A DNA stretch of 64,000 nucleotides from Ceratopteris richardii (lineage: Eukaryota; Streptophyta; Polypodiopsida; Polypodiales; Pteridaceae): assembly GCA_020310875.1 (NCBI GenBank), contig CM035413.1:188451355-188515354 (forward strand). Direction: 5' to 3'. Shown piece after piece: positions 19,624 through 28,414 of this stretch. Every line of letters starts with the position of its first letter. Position 1 is the stretch's first letter. A model generated the notes under the pieces. It had not been told where the DNA came from. It saw only the letters and a program-made list of their open reading frames with translations, and ran no database searches. A program made the position numbers and the translations under genes.

Positions 19624-22600
19624 ATGGGCCATTGTGGATATTACCGTAGGTTTATCCACATGTACGCAATCATAGCTAGACCCCTTTATGCCTTGTTGTC
19701 TAATTTTGAGTGGAATGATGAATGCGAGAATTCTTTCAATGAACTGAAGAAATGTTTGTGCACAGCACCAATACTGACCACTCCTGATTGGAATAAGCCA
19801 TTCCATGTACATGTGGATGCATCCAATCATGCCATAGGATGTGCGCTAGCACAACCCACAGGTGAAGGGAATTTAGATTTGCCCATAGCATATGCTAGTA
19901 GACAACTAAACCCAGCGGAAAGAAATTATATCACAACCGAGCGAGAAGGGTTAGGCATGGTATATGCTATGAAGAAGTTTAGACACTATTTATTGGCCAA
20001 CAAGTTCAAGTTTTTCACTGATCATCAAGCTTTGTTATATTTGGTCAATAAACCTTGTAATACTGGACGCTTAGTAAGATGGTTCCTCTTACTAATGGAG
20101 TATGACTTTGAAGTTGTTGTCAGGAAAGGTAAAACCCACCTTCGGGCAGACCACCTTTCTCGCATCACTTCAGGAGAGTCACCACAAGGAGTGTGTGATG
20201 AATTACCCGATGCTTATCTATTCAATTTAGAAGTTGTTCCTAAATGGGCAAATAAGTTGGTACTAGTCCTAACCTTCGGCCCTGCAAATAAGAATGTGAA
20301 AACATTGCAAGAAGAAATTGTAAAATCACAAAAATACCACATATTGGTAGGAAGCATGTACAAACAAGACACTGAGGGTGTATTGGCTTGTTGTGTTGAG
20401 GACGATGAACATAGTAGTTGGTTGCAACAAGCTCATGAAGGATTGCTAGGAAATCATTATTCTAAACAACACACATTACAAAATCTGAAATGTTTAGGAG
20501 TGTATTGGCCTAGCATGGACAAAGAAATACATGAGTGGATTAAGAACTGTCCAATGTGTAGAGAGAGACCACCAGTGGAGCATGGGACCCTTTATCAAGT
20601 GTCATTAATTCCAGATTGGAGTGCTCCATTGGTAGAGTTTATGAGGTCAGGAAGATTACCCAAAGAGGCTAGCCTAGCAAGAAGACGAAGCATGGAGCAA
20701 GAGGCTCAAGGCTATGCCTTAGTAGGAGACAACCTATACCGAAGAGGCAAAGATGGTTACTTAAGACTGTGCGTTCATGAATCAGACTATTTAAAGGTCT
20801 TAGAGACTGCACACAGTGGTGTTGCAGGGGGACATTTTGGTCCTGACCGAGTGATCAAGACCATACTATTCTCAGGACTTTGGTGGCCCACTCTTCATAT
20901 GGATGCTCATACCTATGTGAAGAAATGTGACACATGCCAATGTGCACAATATCCAGTTAGAAAAGACGAGATGCCTTTGAGGCCAATGATGGGAGGACGT
21001 GCATTCTCGAAATGGGGTATAGACTTTGTAGGTCCTATTAACCCCCCAGCTAGAAACTCCCATGCAGAGTACATTATTGTAGCCACAGATTACCTTACCA
21101 AGTGGGTAGAAGTGAAAGCCACAACAAAGAATGATGCTCAGACAACGGCTAAGTTCTTATTTGAGAATGTGTTCAGGAGATATGGATTACCGATAGAGTT
21201 AGTAAGTGATAGAGGTACACACTTCTTGAATGAAGTCATTGAAAATCTTCTCCAAGAATTCTTGGTGATACATAAGAAGTCTGCCCCCTATCATCCACAA
21301 GCTAACGGAAAAGCTGAGAGCACGAATAAGATCCCATGTAATGTGTTGACAAAATTAGTGAATAATAAACGCTCTGATTGGGATAAACATCTTCATCATG
21401 CTATTTGGGCTTATCGAGTTGCCTACAAAACGGTACTCAATGCCACCCCATTTCAGATGGTCTTTGGCCAGAATGTTATGCTACCATTAGATTTCTTAAT
21501 CCCAGCTTTAAAAGTAGCACAAGAGCATGAGTGGAATGGACATGAATTGTCCTCTAGGATCTTTGACCTAGAACGCTTAGGTGAGACGAGGCTACGAGCA
21601 GCAGCAGGTATCTATACTGCAAAGAAAAGGCAGAAGGCATACTTTGATGCACACATCAAGGATAAGGGACTGAAAGAGGGAGATCTAGTGTTGGTTTACA
21701 CACTAAAGCAACATGCCCGTAAGTTGGAAAAAAGAGGATACGGACCCATGATCATTAATAGAATTTCCACTAGTGGTGCAGTTCAGTTGGCCACTCTAGA
21801 AGGAGATATCTTGGCAAACTATATTAGTGGATGTAGAGTCAAGTTATACCAAGAACCTCTTACAGAGGATATGCTTACGAGACTCAACACGACTAAGAAG
21901 CGAAAAGAAGAAGAGTTAAGAGTGAGAGAAGAAGCACAGGCAGAGGCCAGAGAGCGTATTAGGCAAAATAAGTTAAGGCGACTAGGCCTAGATGTCAACT
22001 CAAAAGCCCCAAAATATCACATGGATATGTGCCAAAAATCAGGCATAGCGACTTCTCAAGTCATTGACCGAAGACCCTTTGTGACCATAGAGATAGGACA
22101 AGGGAAGGGTGCAAGGACTGTGAAAGCATTGATTGACTCAGGTGCAACAAGTAGTGCAGTTAGACTTTCCTACTGCCAAGACTTGCATTTGAACATCAAT
22201 CCCATAGAAGCTTATCTCATAGGATTGGGAGGTGTGGAAACCCCTTGTTTGGGCGAGGTGGAACTTCCCATCTACCTTCAAGATGTTCCAATGAAAGTCA
22301 AAGCACTAGTGTGTCAAGATGAGAACCTTACAGAACCACTTGTCTTAGGACAAGATTGGATTTATGACAATGCAGTCAACTTGAACCTAAGAAGTCAGCT
22401 TCTTCAAGTTTGGGTCCAGGGACAATGCTTTACATTAGAACTAGAAAATGGCATACTCACAAATCCAGATGTCACATCTTGCAGTTCTCCTAGGACTAAT
22501 CTTAGCAGAAGAGATGTTGTATGCGTCAAAAGATCTATGTCGCAGGAGAACTCAATCATGGAAGAACAGGCTCAAAGACAAGCGGACTCCTCCTCTGGTG

Positions 22601-22650
22601 CAAGGACTAATGCCGCCACTACAACTCAACCAAAAAGGCAAGCACAATAG
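19624..22650 (+). CDS. pol: RNase H - HHCC - HHCC - integrase - PR2 polyprotein segment
   Basis: This is a 1008-codon uninterrupted frame, the longest pol stretch of this element. RNase H has D65, E106 and D133. Two zinc modules have identical spacing: H271-x6-H278-x30-C309-x2-C312 and H397-x6-H404-x30-C435-x2-C438. The integrase core has D467, D529 and E565, with 35 residues between the last two. The C-terminal module spans about 660-745 (GYGPMIINR, GCRVKLYQ). A Lys/Glu-rich linker (755-790) leads to a second retropepsin-like domain (818-926) with D838-S839-G840 and LVLGQDW at 906-912. The real polyprotein starts upstream. This start is only the first Met after the RT frameshift. Confidence 0.9.
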   Translation: MGHCGYYRRFIHMYAIIARPLYALLSNFEWNDECENSFNELKKCLCTAPILTTPDWNKPFHVHVDASNHAIGCALAQPTGEGNLDLPIAYASRQLNPAERNYITTEREGLGMVYAMKKFRHYLLANKFKFFTDHQALLYLVNKPCNTGRLVRWFLLLMEYDFEVVVRKGKTHLRADHLSRITSGESPQGVCDELPDAYLFNLEVVPKWANKLVLVLTFGPANKNVKTLQEEIVKSQKYHILVGSMYKQDTEGVLACCVEDDEHSSWLQQAHEGLLGNHYSKQHTLQNLKCLGVYWPSMDKEIHEWIKNCPMCRERPPVEHGTLYQVSLIPDWSAPLVEFMRSGRLPKEASLARRRSMEQEAQGYALVGDNLYRRGKDGYLRLCVHESDYLKVLETAHSGVAGGHFGPDRVIKTILFSGLWWPTLHMDAHTYVKKCDTCQCAQYPVRKDEMPLRPMMGGRAFSKWGIDFVGPINPPARNSHAEYIIVATDYLTKWVEVKATTKNDAQTTAKFLFENVFRRYGLPIELVSDRGTHFLNEVIENLLQEFLVIHKKSAPYHPQANGKAESTNKIPCNVLTKLVNNKRSDWDKHLHHAIWAYRVAYKTVLNATPFQMVFGQNVMLPLDFLIPALKVAQEHEWNGHELSSRIFDLERLGETRLRAAAGIYTAKKRQKAYFDAHIKDKGLKEGDLVLVYTLKQHARKLEKRGYGPMIINRISTSGAVQLATLEGDILANYISGCRVKLYQEPLTEDMLTRLNTTKKRKEEELRVREEAQAEARERIRQNKLRRLGLDVNSKAPKYHMDMCQKSGIATSQVIDRRPFVTIEIGQGKGARTVKALIDSGATSSAVRLSYCQDLHLNINPIEAYLIGLGGVETPCLGEVELPIYLQDVPMKVKALVCQDENLTEPLVLGQDWIYDNAVNLNLRSQLLQVWVQGQCFTLELENGILTNPDVTSCSSPRTNLSRRDVVCVKRSMSQENSIMEEQAQRQADSSSGARTNAATTTQPKRQAQ
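22075..22401 (+). other. PR2 domain within pol (retropepsin-like)
   Basis: This sub-region of the preceding frame reads RPFVTIEIG, ALIDSGATSSAV, EAYLIGLGGVETP and LVLGQDWI. The D-S-G triad is intact here, although protease 1 of the same element is mutated. A retropepsin works as a dimer of about 100-residue subunits, and this segment has about that length. Whether it is active, or is a substrate-binding relic, cannot be told from sequence. Confidence 0.8.
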
Positions 22651-23219
22651 AACAGGACCACTCCTATATCAAATAGACAATGGGATTTCCAAAGGAAAGT
22701 AGTGCTGGGCATGAAGCAACTCTGGATACAAAAAGGAGAGCAGCCATCATCCTTGGCCCCACAAACCCCATCCAGGCAAGTCAACCAGGCCAGCAGACGA
22801 AGGAAGAAGATCGGACAAGCTCAACCGCAAATCTCCGACAAATTTGGATACCTAAGAAATTAGTTGCAGCTCAACAAAGTCAATTACACATTTGGGTACC
22901 CAGGAAGCTCTTACGTCCGCAACAACCTATGCTCTCCCATACGCGAAAAGTCTCAACAAAGAAGCCAAGGCGAGGCAAAAGTCAGAACCAAACACCAAGA
23001 ACAATAGTAGACCAAGTAACCTCTTCAACGCGAGTCAAGCGACCAGCCACAGAGGTATGGGTATGGAAGCCAAAAGCACCGGTAGGCCTCAGAGAACCAA
23101 AGAGCCAACAACGAAGGATCAAACCCTCAAGAAACCATCCAAAAATGAAGCAACCAAAGGAGATTGCTACACAATCAAAGACCGTTCTCAAATGGATCCC
23201 TATAAGGAGGAATGATCAG
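22651..23219 (+). pseudogene. Pol tail with five W-x-P-K-type motifs
   Basis: After the stop at 22648 the tail continues with KQLWIQKGEQP (about 22717, another frame), RQIWIPKK (22840), HIWVPRK (22888), VWVWKPK (about 23055) and LKWIPI (about 23190). The fragment at 24853-27785 carries the same five in the same order. The tail is basic and rich in Gln, Ser and Pro. It has no recognised domain. Confidence 0.65.
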
Positions 23220-23497
23220 CTGCCATCTCGAGATACAATGGATACCTCCAACAAAGATGGTTTCAACATCTGCAAATGACATTAAGCCTCGACGAGCGAC
23301 AACCATGTGCTCCCTGCACAACCCTGTCTTTTGCACCATTCAGGCCATGCATTTCCAAAGTATGCATTAACATAGGGCCACATTACATGGCCGTGCATAG
23401 ACACAACTAAGAGTCCCATGCACAAGAGCACATTGACATATGTCAATTATTTTTTCTGATACTAACATCTGTCTTCTTGTGTGTGACATTGTTTCAG
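23220..23497 (+). other. 3' non-coding region with conserved GGGCCACATTAC motif
   Basis: No coding signal is visible. A segment at about 23371-23398 reads ATAGGGCCACATTACATGGC followed by CGTGCAT. Close matches occur at about 24245-24275 and at about 59078-59097 in the diverged gypsy element, always after the pol tail. At the right end, TACTAAC (23459-23465) followed by a pyrimidine-rich tract and TTTCAG (ending about 23497) looks like an intron branch point and acceptor. Confidence 0.6.
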
Positions 23498-23969
23498 AAA
23501 AAAAAAAAGAGAGTCAGAACTTGTTCCCAGGTTTCGCTCATGGAACATGAATGAGACATGCTTAGTTGAAGATTGAACCTTCGATTACTGGGCATTTATC
23601 AGTTTGGATAGAAGTGTGTCTCAGCTAAAAGATGATATAATTGCTCCCTTATCTAGTAGATGTCAAGAACTTGGCATGAACATGGCATCCACAACTATGG
23701 TTTCCTCTTACCATGGTAGGAGTAAAGAGCTTGAAGGTCCGCAACTTGAGTGATGCTTAACTACTGCATGTATGAGAACATCCAGGGAGATATCTGCACG
23801 GGGTAGTTCTGGTACCCTACAAATCTTTGTATGTATACTGGATGAGAAGACTCCTGCTTATGGTGAGCTAGAGAGAATATGTGAAACTAAGATTTGTGTA
23901 GTTATCGAATGTTGTTTGTCAAGGAATATAAAGAAATTCAATTCTCTGTATTTGGCAAATGATGCTTTG
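23498..23969 (+). pseudogene. Argonaute-like MID-domain fragment captured in the retroelement
   Basis: One frame gives, in order, RESELVPRFRSWNMN, YWAFISLDRSVSQL, LSSRCQELGMNM, LQIFVCILDEK, YGELERICETK, CVVIECCLS and SLYLANDALK. These align in order with the plant Argonaute region from the W-N-M strand through the MID domain (consensus like LPQVGQWNM, YGDLKRICET, QCCL, YLANVALK), and the RC.QLG and ICV.. parts look most like the AGO7 branch. Two TGA stops (23574, 23751) break it. It starts right after an intron-acceptor-like sequence and ends at ALK. It is on the element's sense strand, between pol and the 3' LTR. It cannot encode slicer activity because the PIWI catalytic residues are absent. 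Confidence 0.82.
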
Positions 23970-24332
23970 AAAAGAGGAGACATGATCAGCCATTCAAGAG
24001 ATCTCATCAGTGGACCATCAACATGGACATTCATCAACAAATCAGTTCCATCCCAAAGGCCAAGTGTACAACACGAAGAGATGAACATCGATCGACCTTC
24101 TCCATGGTACGTATCTTTACTTTGCAAACATCATAACCATGATAGCTTAGGAAACCTCTTCATCGACACACCCTTGAGCACTTAGCTCAAGAACCCCAAT
24201 TTTTGCACCATACTTCTTTTGATGCATTTTTCAAGTAAGCATGCATAGGGCTACATTACAAGGCCATGCATAAGGCACATATTTTCCTCAACCCATGCAT
24301 GAACACACTTACCCATCATCCACTATGGGTTA
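23970..24332 (+). repeat. Second, diverged copy of the pol-tail end and 3' motif
   Basis: After the Argonaute fragment the sequence returns to element-like DNA. GAGGAGACATGATCAGCCAT (about 23974) resembles GGAGGAATGATCAGCTGCCA at 23201, and a TTTTGCACCATACTT to CCATGCAT segment (24208-24274) resembles 23329-23398. The Argonaute piece therefore lies between two diverged copies of the same element tail. Another possible exon donor (GGTACGTATC) occurs at about 24106. An open frame reaches 24185 but I see no family for that part. Confidence 0.55.
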
Positions 24333-24852
24333 TGAGTATTTTCAGAAGAATCCCCTACAACAATAGTGATTTTCATCACTAAAAACCATTGTAAATACCA
24401 TTTTCCATTTTCTATTTTTGTAACTCCATTTTGTTCAAGCCAAGGATTCCTTGAGCTTGAGGAGTATTAGAAGTATCATCCTACCAATTTTTATAATTTT
24501 TAGACTTCGTTTGAGCCCTCAAATAAGCCTTGGAACCTAATTTTTAACTAGGCCGGACACTAGGTCTGGACAGGGCCAAAACTAGTCAAAAAACTATAAA
24601 AAGAGCTAGAGAGATCATTTTTGAGGTTAGCTTGTGAGAGAATAGAGCTTTTGTAAGAGAACTCTTTTGCAATCGAAGCTTTCCATTGTTCCTCTATTTG
24701 ATCTTATCTTGTGCGTGTGTGTGTGTATGTGCGTGCATGCTTGTGTGTTTTCACTCACACATTTGTGCCTTCACTTGCTCGTGGTCTTCATACCGGTCCT
24801 CACGTCTCCGCAGATTGACAAGTAAAGGAGGTGGTGCTTACGCTTGAGCTAG
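24333..24852 (+). repeat. Gypsy 3' LTR
   Basis: This matches 12175-12692 with scattered differences, mostly transitions, and a 9-base insertion near 24400 (CCATTTTCC duplication). The TATA box is at 24594. No polypurine tract precedes it, because the sequence just upstream is CATCATCCACTATGGGTTATG. The 3' end runs into pol sequence of another gypsy fragment after GCTTGAGCTAGA with no clear target duplication. Confidence 0.85.
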
Positions 24853-25763
24853 AGCTGCCAAGACCAAGGAATGTTAAGGAGGTACAAGCCTTTATGGGCC
24901 ATTGTGGATATTACCGTAGGTTTATCCACATGTACGCGATCATAGCTAGACCCCTTTATGCATTGTTGTCTAATTTTGAGTGGAATGACGAATGTGAGAA
25001 TTCTTTTAATGAACTAAAGAAACATTTGTGCACAACACCAATACTGACCACTCTTGATTGGTATAAACCATTCCATGTCCATGTGGATGCATCCAATCAC
25101 GCCATAGGATGTGTGCTAGCACAACCCACAGGTGAAGGAAACCTAGATTTTCCCATAGCATATGCTAGTAGACAGCTCATCACAGCTGAATGAAACTATA
25201 CCACAACTGAGCGAGAGGGCTTAGGCATGGTATATGCTGTGAAGAAGTTTAGACACTACCTATTGGCCAATAAGTTCAAGTTTTTCACTGATCATCAAGC
25301 GTTATTATATTTGGTCAATAAACCTTGCAATACAGGACGCTTAGTAAGATGGTTGCTCTTACTAATGGAATATGAATTTGAAGTGGTTGTTAGGAAAGGT
25401 AGGACCCACCTTAGGGCGGATCACCTTTCTCGCATTACTTCAGGAGAGTCACCGCAAGGAGTGTCTGATGAATTACCTGACGCTTATCTGTTCAATTTAG
25501 AAGTCGTTCCTAAATGGGAAAATAAGTTGGTACCAATCCTCACCTTCGGACCCACAAATAAGAATGTGAAAACCTCGCAAGAAGAAATTGTAAAATCACA
25601 AACATATCACATATTGGCAGGAAGCATGTACAAACAAGATACGGAGGGTGTACTCGCTTGTTGTGTCGAGGATGACAAACATACTAGCTGGTTGCAACAA
25701 GCCCATGAAGGATTGCTAAGAAATCACTATTCTAAGTAACGAACATTGCAGAATCTAAAACGT
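24853..25763 (+). pseudogene. RNase H and start of first HHCC, truncated
   Basis: The frame begins at ELPRPRNVKEVQAFMGHCGYY and runs through RNase H with its D, E and D motifs (HVDAS, TEREGL, TDHQALLYL). A TGA at about 25191 interrupts it. The first HHCC domain starts (QAHEGLLRNHYSK) and is cut at a TAA and the deletion. Sequence is more similar to the 19624-22650 frame than to the minus-strand copies. Confidence 0.85.
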
Positions 25764-27475
25764 GGTATGGATTACCGATAGAGTTAGTAAGTGATAGAGG
25801 TACGCACTTCTTGAATGAAGTCATTGAAAATCTGCTCCAAGAATTCTTGGTAGTACATAAGAAATCTGCCCCCTATCATCCACAAGCCAACGGACAAGCT
25901 GAGAGCACAAACAAGATGCTCTGTAATGTCTTGAATAAACTGGTAAACAATAAACGCTCTGATTGGGATAAACAACTTCATCATGTTGTTTGGGCTTATC
26001 GAGTTGCCTATAAAACGGTACTGAATGCCACCCCATTTTAGATGGTCTTTGGACAAAATGTTGTGCTACCATTAGATTTCCTAATCCCAACATTAAAAGT
26101 AGCACAAGAGCATGAATGGAATGGACATGAGTTGTCCTCTAGGATCTTTGATCTAGAACGCTTAGGTGAGACGAGGCTACGAGCGGCAGTAGGCATCTAC
26201 GCTGCAAAGAAAAGGCAAAAGGCATACTTCAATGCACACATCAAGGATAAGGGACTGAAAGACAGAGATCTAGTGTTGGTTTACACACTAAAACAACATG
26301 CCCGTAAGTTGGAAAAACGAGGATATGGACCCATGATCATTAACAGAATTTCCACTAGTGGCGTTGTTCAATTGGCTACTTTAGAAGGTGATATCTTGTC
26401 AAACTATATTAGTGGATGTAGAGTTAAGTTATATCAAGCACCTCTTATAGAGGATATGCTAACGAGACTCAATATGGCTAAGAAGCGAAAAGGCGAAGAG
26501 TTGAGGGTCAGAGAAGAAGCACAAGCAGAAGCCAGAGAGCGTATTAGGCGAAATAAGTTAAGGCGATTAGGCCTAGATGTCAACTCAAAAGCCCCAAAAT
26601 ATCACATGGATATGTGCCGAAAATCAAGCATAATTACCTCTCAAAGCATTGACCGATGTCTCTTTGTGACCATAGAGATAGGACGAGGGAAGTGTGCAAG
26701 AACTGTGAAAGCATTGATTGAGTCAGGTGCAGCAATTAGTGCAGTTAGACTTTCCTACTGTCAAGACTTGCAGTTGAACATCAATCCCATAGAAGCTTAT
26801 CTCATAGGATTGGGAGGTGTGGAAACCCCTTGTTTGGGTGAGGTGGAACTTCCCATCTACCTTCAAGATGTTCCAATGAAAGTCAAAGTGCTAGTGTGTC
26901 AAGATGAGAGCCTTACAGAACCACTTCTCTTGGGTCAAGATTGGATCTATGACCATGCAGTTAACTTAAACCTAAGAAGTCAAATTCCTCAAGTTTGGGT
27001 ACATGAACAATGCATTACATTAGAATTAGAGAACTGCATGCTCACCGATCATGGCACCACACACTCTCTTAGTTCCTCTAAGACTAATCTTCTCGAGCAA
27101 GATGTTGTATGTGTCAAAAGCTCTATGATCCAGAAGGACTCAATCATGGAAGGACACTCGCAAAGGCAAGCAAACCCTCCTTCTTTTTCGAAGAGTAAAG
27201 CATCCCCAGTAGTTCAACCTAAGAAGCAAGCACAACAATTCAAGACAACTGCTATAGCAAATGGAACGACACCCTTAAACAAGAAAGCAGTTCGGAGCAT
27301 GAAGCAGATCTGGGTACGCAAAGGAGAGCAACCACCAGCCTTGCCCCCACAAATCCCATCCAGGCAAGCCAACCAGGCTAGAAGACGAAGGAAGAATCTT
27401 GGACAAGCTCAACCACAAGGTATCCAACAAGTTTGGGTGCCTAAGAAATTTGCTGCAGCTCAACAAGGGTGATTA
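25764..27475 (+). pseudogene. Integrase end, PR2 and pol tail, broken
   Basis: The fragment enters at YGLPIELVSDRGTHF, keeps the Glu of GQAEST, and has a TAG at 26039-26041 where the sister frame has CAG. A 476-codon frame follows (26042-27472) with the C-terminal module, the second protease-like domain and the first tail motifs. The triad of that protease is mutated: ALIESGAAISA has Glu in place of the catalytic Asp. Motifs MKQIWVRK and QQVWVPKK lie near the end, and MWVPKK, VWVWKPK and LKW follow after the stop to about 27785. Confidence 0.85.
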
Positions 27476-27785
27476 GAGATGTGGGTACCTAAGAAGCTCT
27501 TACATCCACAACAACCTATGATCTCCCACATGTGAAATGTCTCAACAAAGAAACCACAAAGAGAAAAGGGTAAGAACCACATACAGAGATTGAAAGAAGA
27601 TCAAATCACCTCTTCAAAAATAGTAGGAAGACGTGTAAAAAGGGTATGGGTTTGGAAGCCAAAAGTACAAGTAGCCTCCACCAAACCAAAGCACCCACCA
27701 CACTAGATACCACAGTTCAGAAAGCATCCAAAGAGGAAGACACCTGAAGTGATCTCTACGGTGCCAAATGTTGTTCTAAAATGGA

Positions 27786-28328
27786 CTCTGTCACTCTAGC
27801 ACAATGGTGAGTACCAACGTGAGAAGATTCACTTCATAATTGTCAATCCGTGGAGACGTGAGGACTAGTATGAAGACTATGAGCAAGTGAAGGCACAAGT
27901 GTGTGAGTGAGAAGCACACAAGCATGCACACACATACACACACACACGCGCACACAAGGCAAGAACAAGGAGAGGAACAATGGAGTTCTTTGCATTAGTC
28001 AAAAAAAGTCTCTTACATAAGCTCAATTCACAAACAATCTAACCCCAAAAATGAGCTCTCTAGCTCTTTTTATAGTTTTCTAACTAGCTTTGGTCTTGTC
28101 CAGACCTAGTGTCCGGCCTAGTTAAATATTAGGTTCTAGAGCCTATTTGAGGGCTCAAACGGAGTCTAAAAATTATGAAAATTGATATGTAGCTAGTTCT
28201 AATACTCCTCAAGCTCGAGGACTCCTCGGCTTGCACAAAATGGAGTCTATTCTACCAAAAACGGAATTTACAATGTTTGTGTAGTGATTAAAATCACTTG
28301 AGTTGTAAATGGTCCATGGAAAAAATGA
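27786..28328 (-). repeat. Gypsy LTR, minus orientation (3' LTR of 27786-42970 copy)
   Basis: On the minus strand this matches the other family LTRs: AAGTGATTTTAATCACT near its start, the CAAGCCGAGGAGTCCTCGAG segment, the TATA box (plus about 28060-28070), and a CA/TG-rich part at about 27915-27955 (GCACACACACACACGCGC on the plus strand region). The inner end at about 28328 is uncertain. The outer end abuts the plus-strand fragment. Confidence 0.8.
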
Positions 28329-28414
28329 TTGGGCCTTGTTGCCGTATTGTGCATGACTGCTCCGTTGTGCTAGTATGCTCTTCATCTGACTTGTATGCCA
28401 ACACTCCCCCCTTC

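Larger units (their letters stand above)
12175..24852 (+). mobile_element. Ty3/gypsy element with two LTRs and a captured Argonaute piece
   Basis: This 12.7 kb element is bounded by direct LTRs at 12175-12692 and 24333-24852. It has a tRNA-Asp primer site, a long repeat-bearing leader, gag, protease 1, RT, RNase H, two HHCC modules, integrase, a second protease-like domain, and the W-x-P-K tail. The extra ORFs seen in sister copies are absent. An Argonaute-like fragment occupies that position instead. The PBS and the Athila/Tat-like RT and RNase H motifs place it near the plant Athila/Tat group. Stops in gag, a mutated protease 1 (DLG instead of DSG) and frameshifts make it non-autonomous. 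No target-site duplication is evident. Confidence 0.85.
24853..27785 (+). mobile_element. Ty3/gypsy pol fragment with internal deletion
   Basis: This plus-strand fragment corresponds to 19578-23200 of the element to its left and is close to it in sequence. About 700 bases are deleted at about 25764, joining the first HHCC domain to the integrase core just before the SDRGTHF Asp. It has no LTR of its own. The left edge abuts a 3' LTR end and the right edge abuts the outer end of an inverted LTR. Confidence 0.85.

Noticed and set aside
21500-21900. Chromodomain at the integrase C-terminus
   Set aside because: No chromodomain aromatic motif pattern is visible. The region matches a GPY/F-like module, in agreement with the Athila/Tat branch and not with chromoviruses.
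23498-23969. A functional Argonaute gene
   Set aside because: Only the region up to the MID domain is present, the PIWI catalytic residues are absent, and two stops interrupt it.
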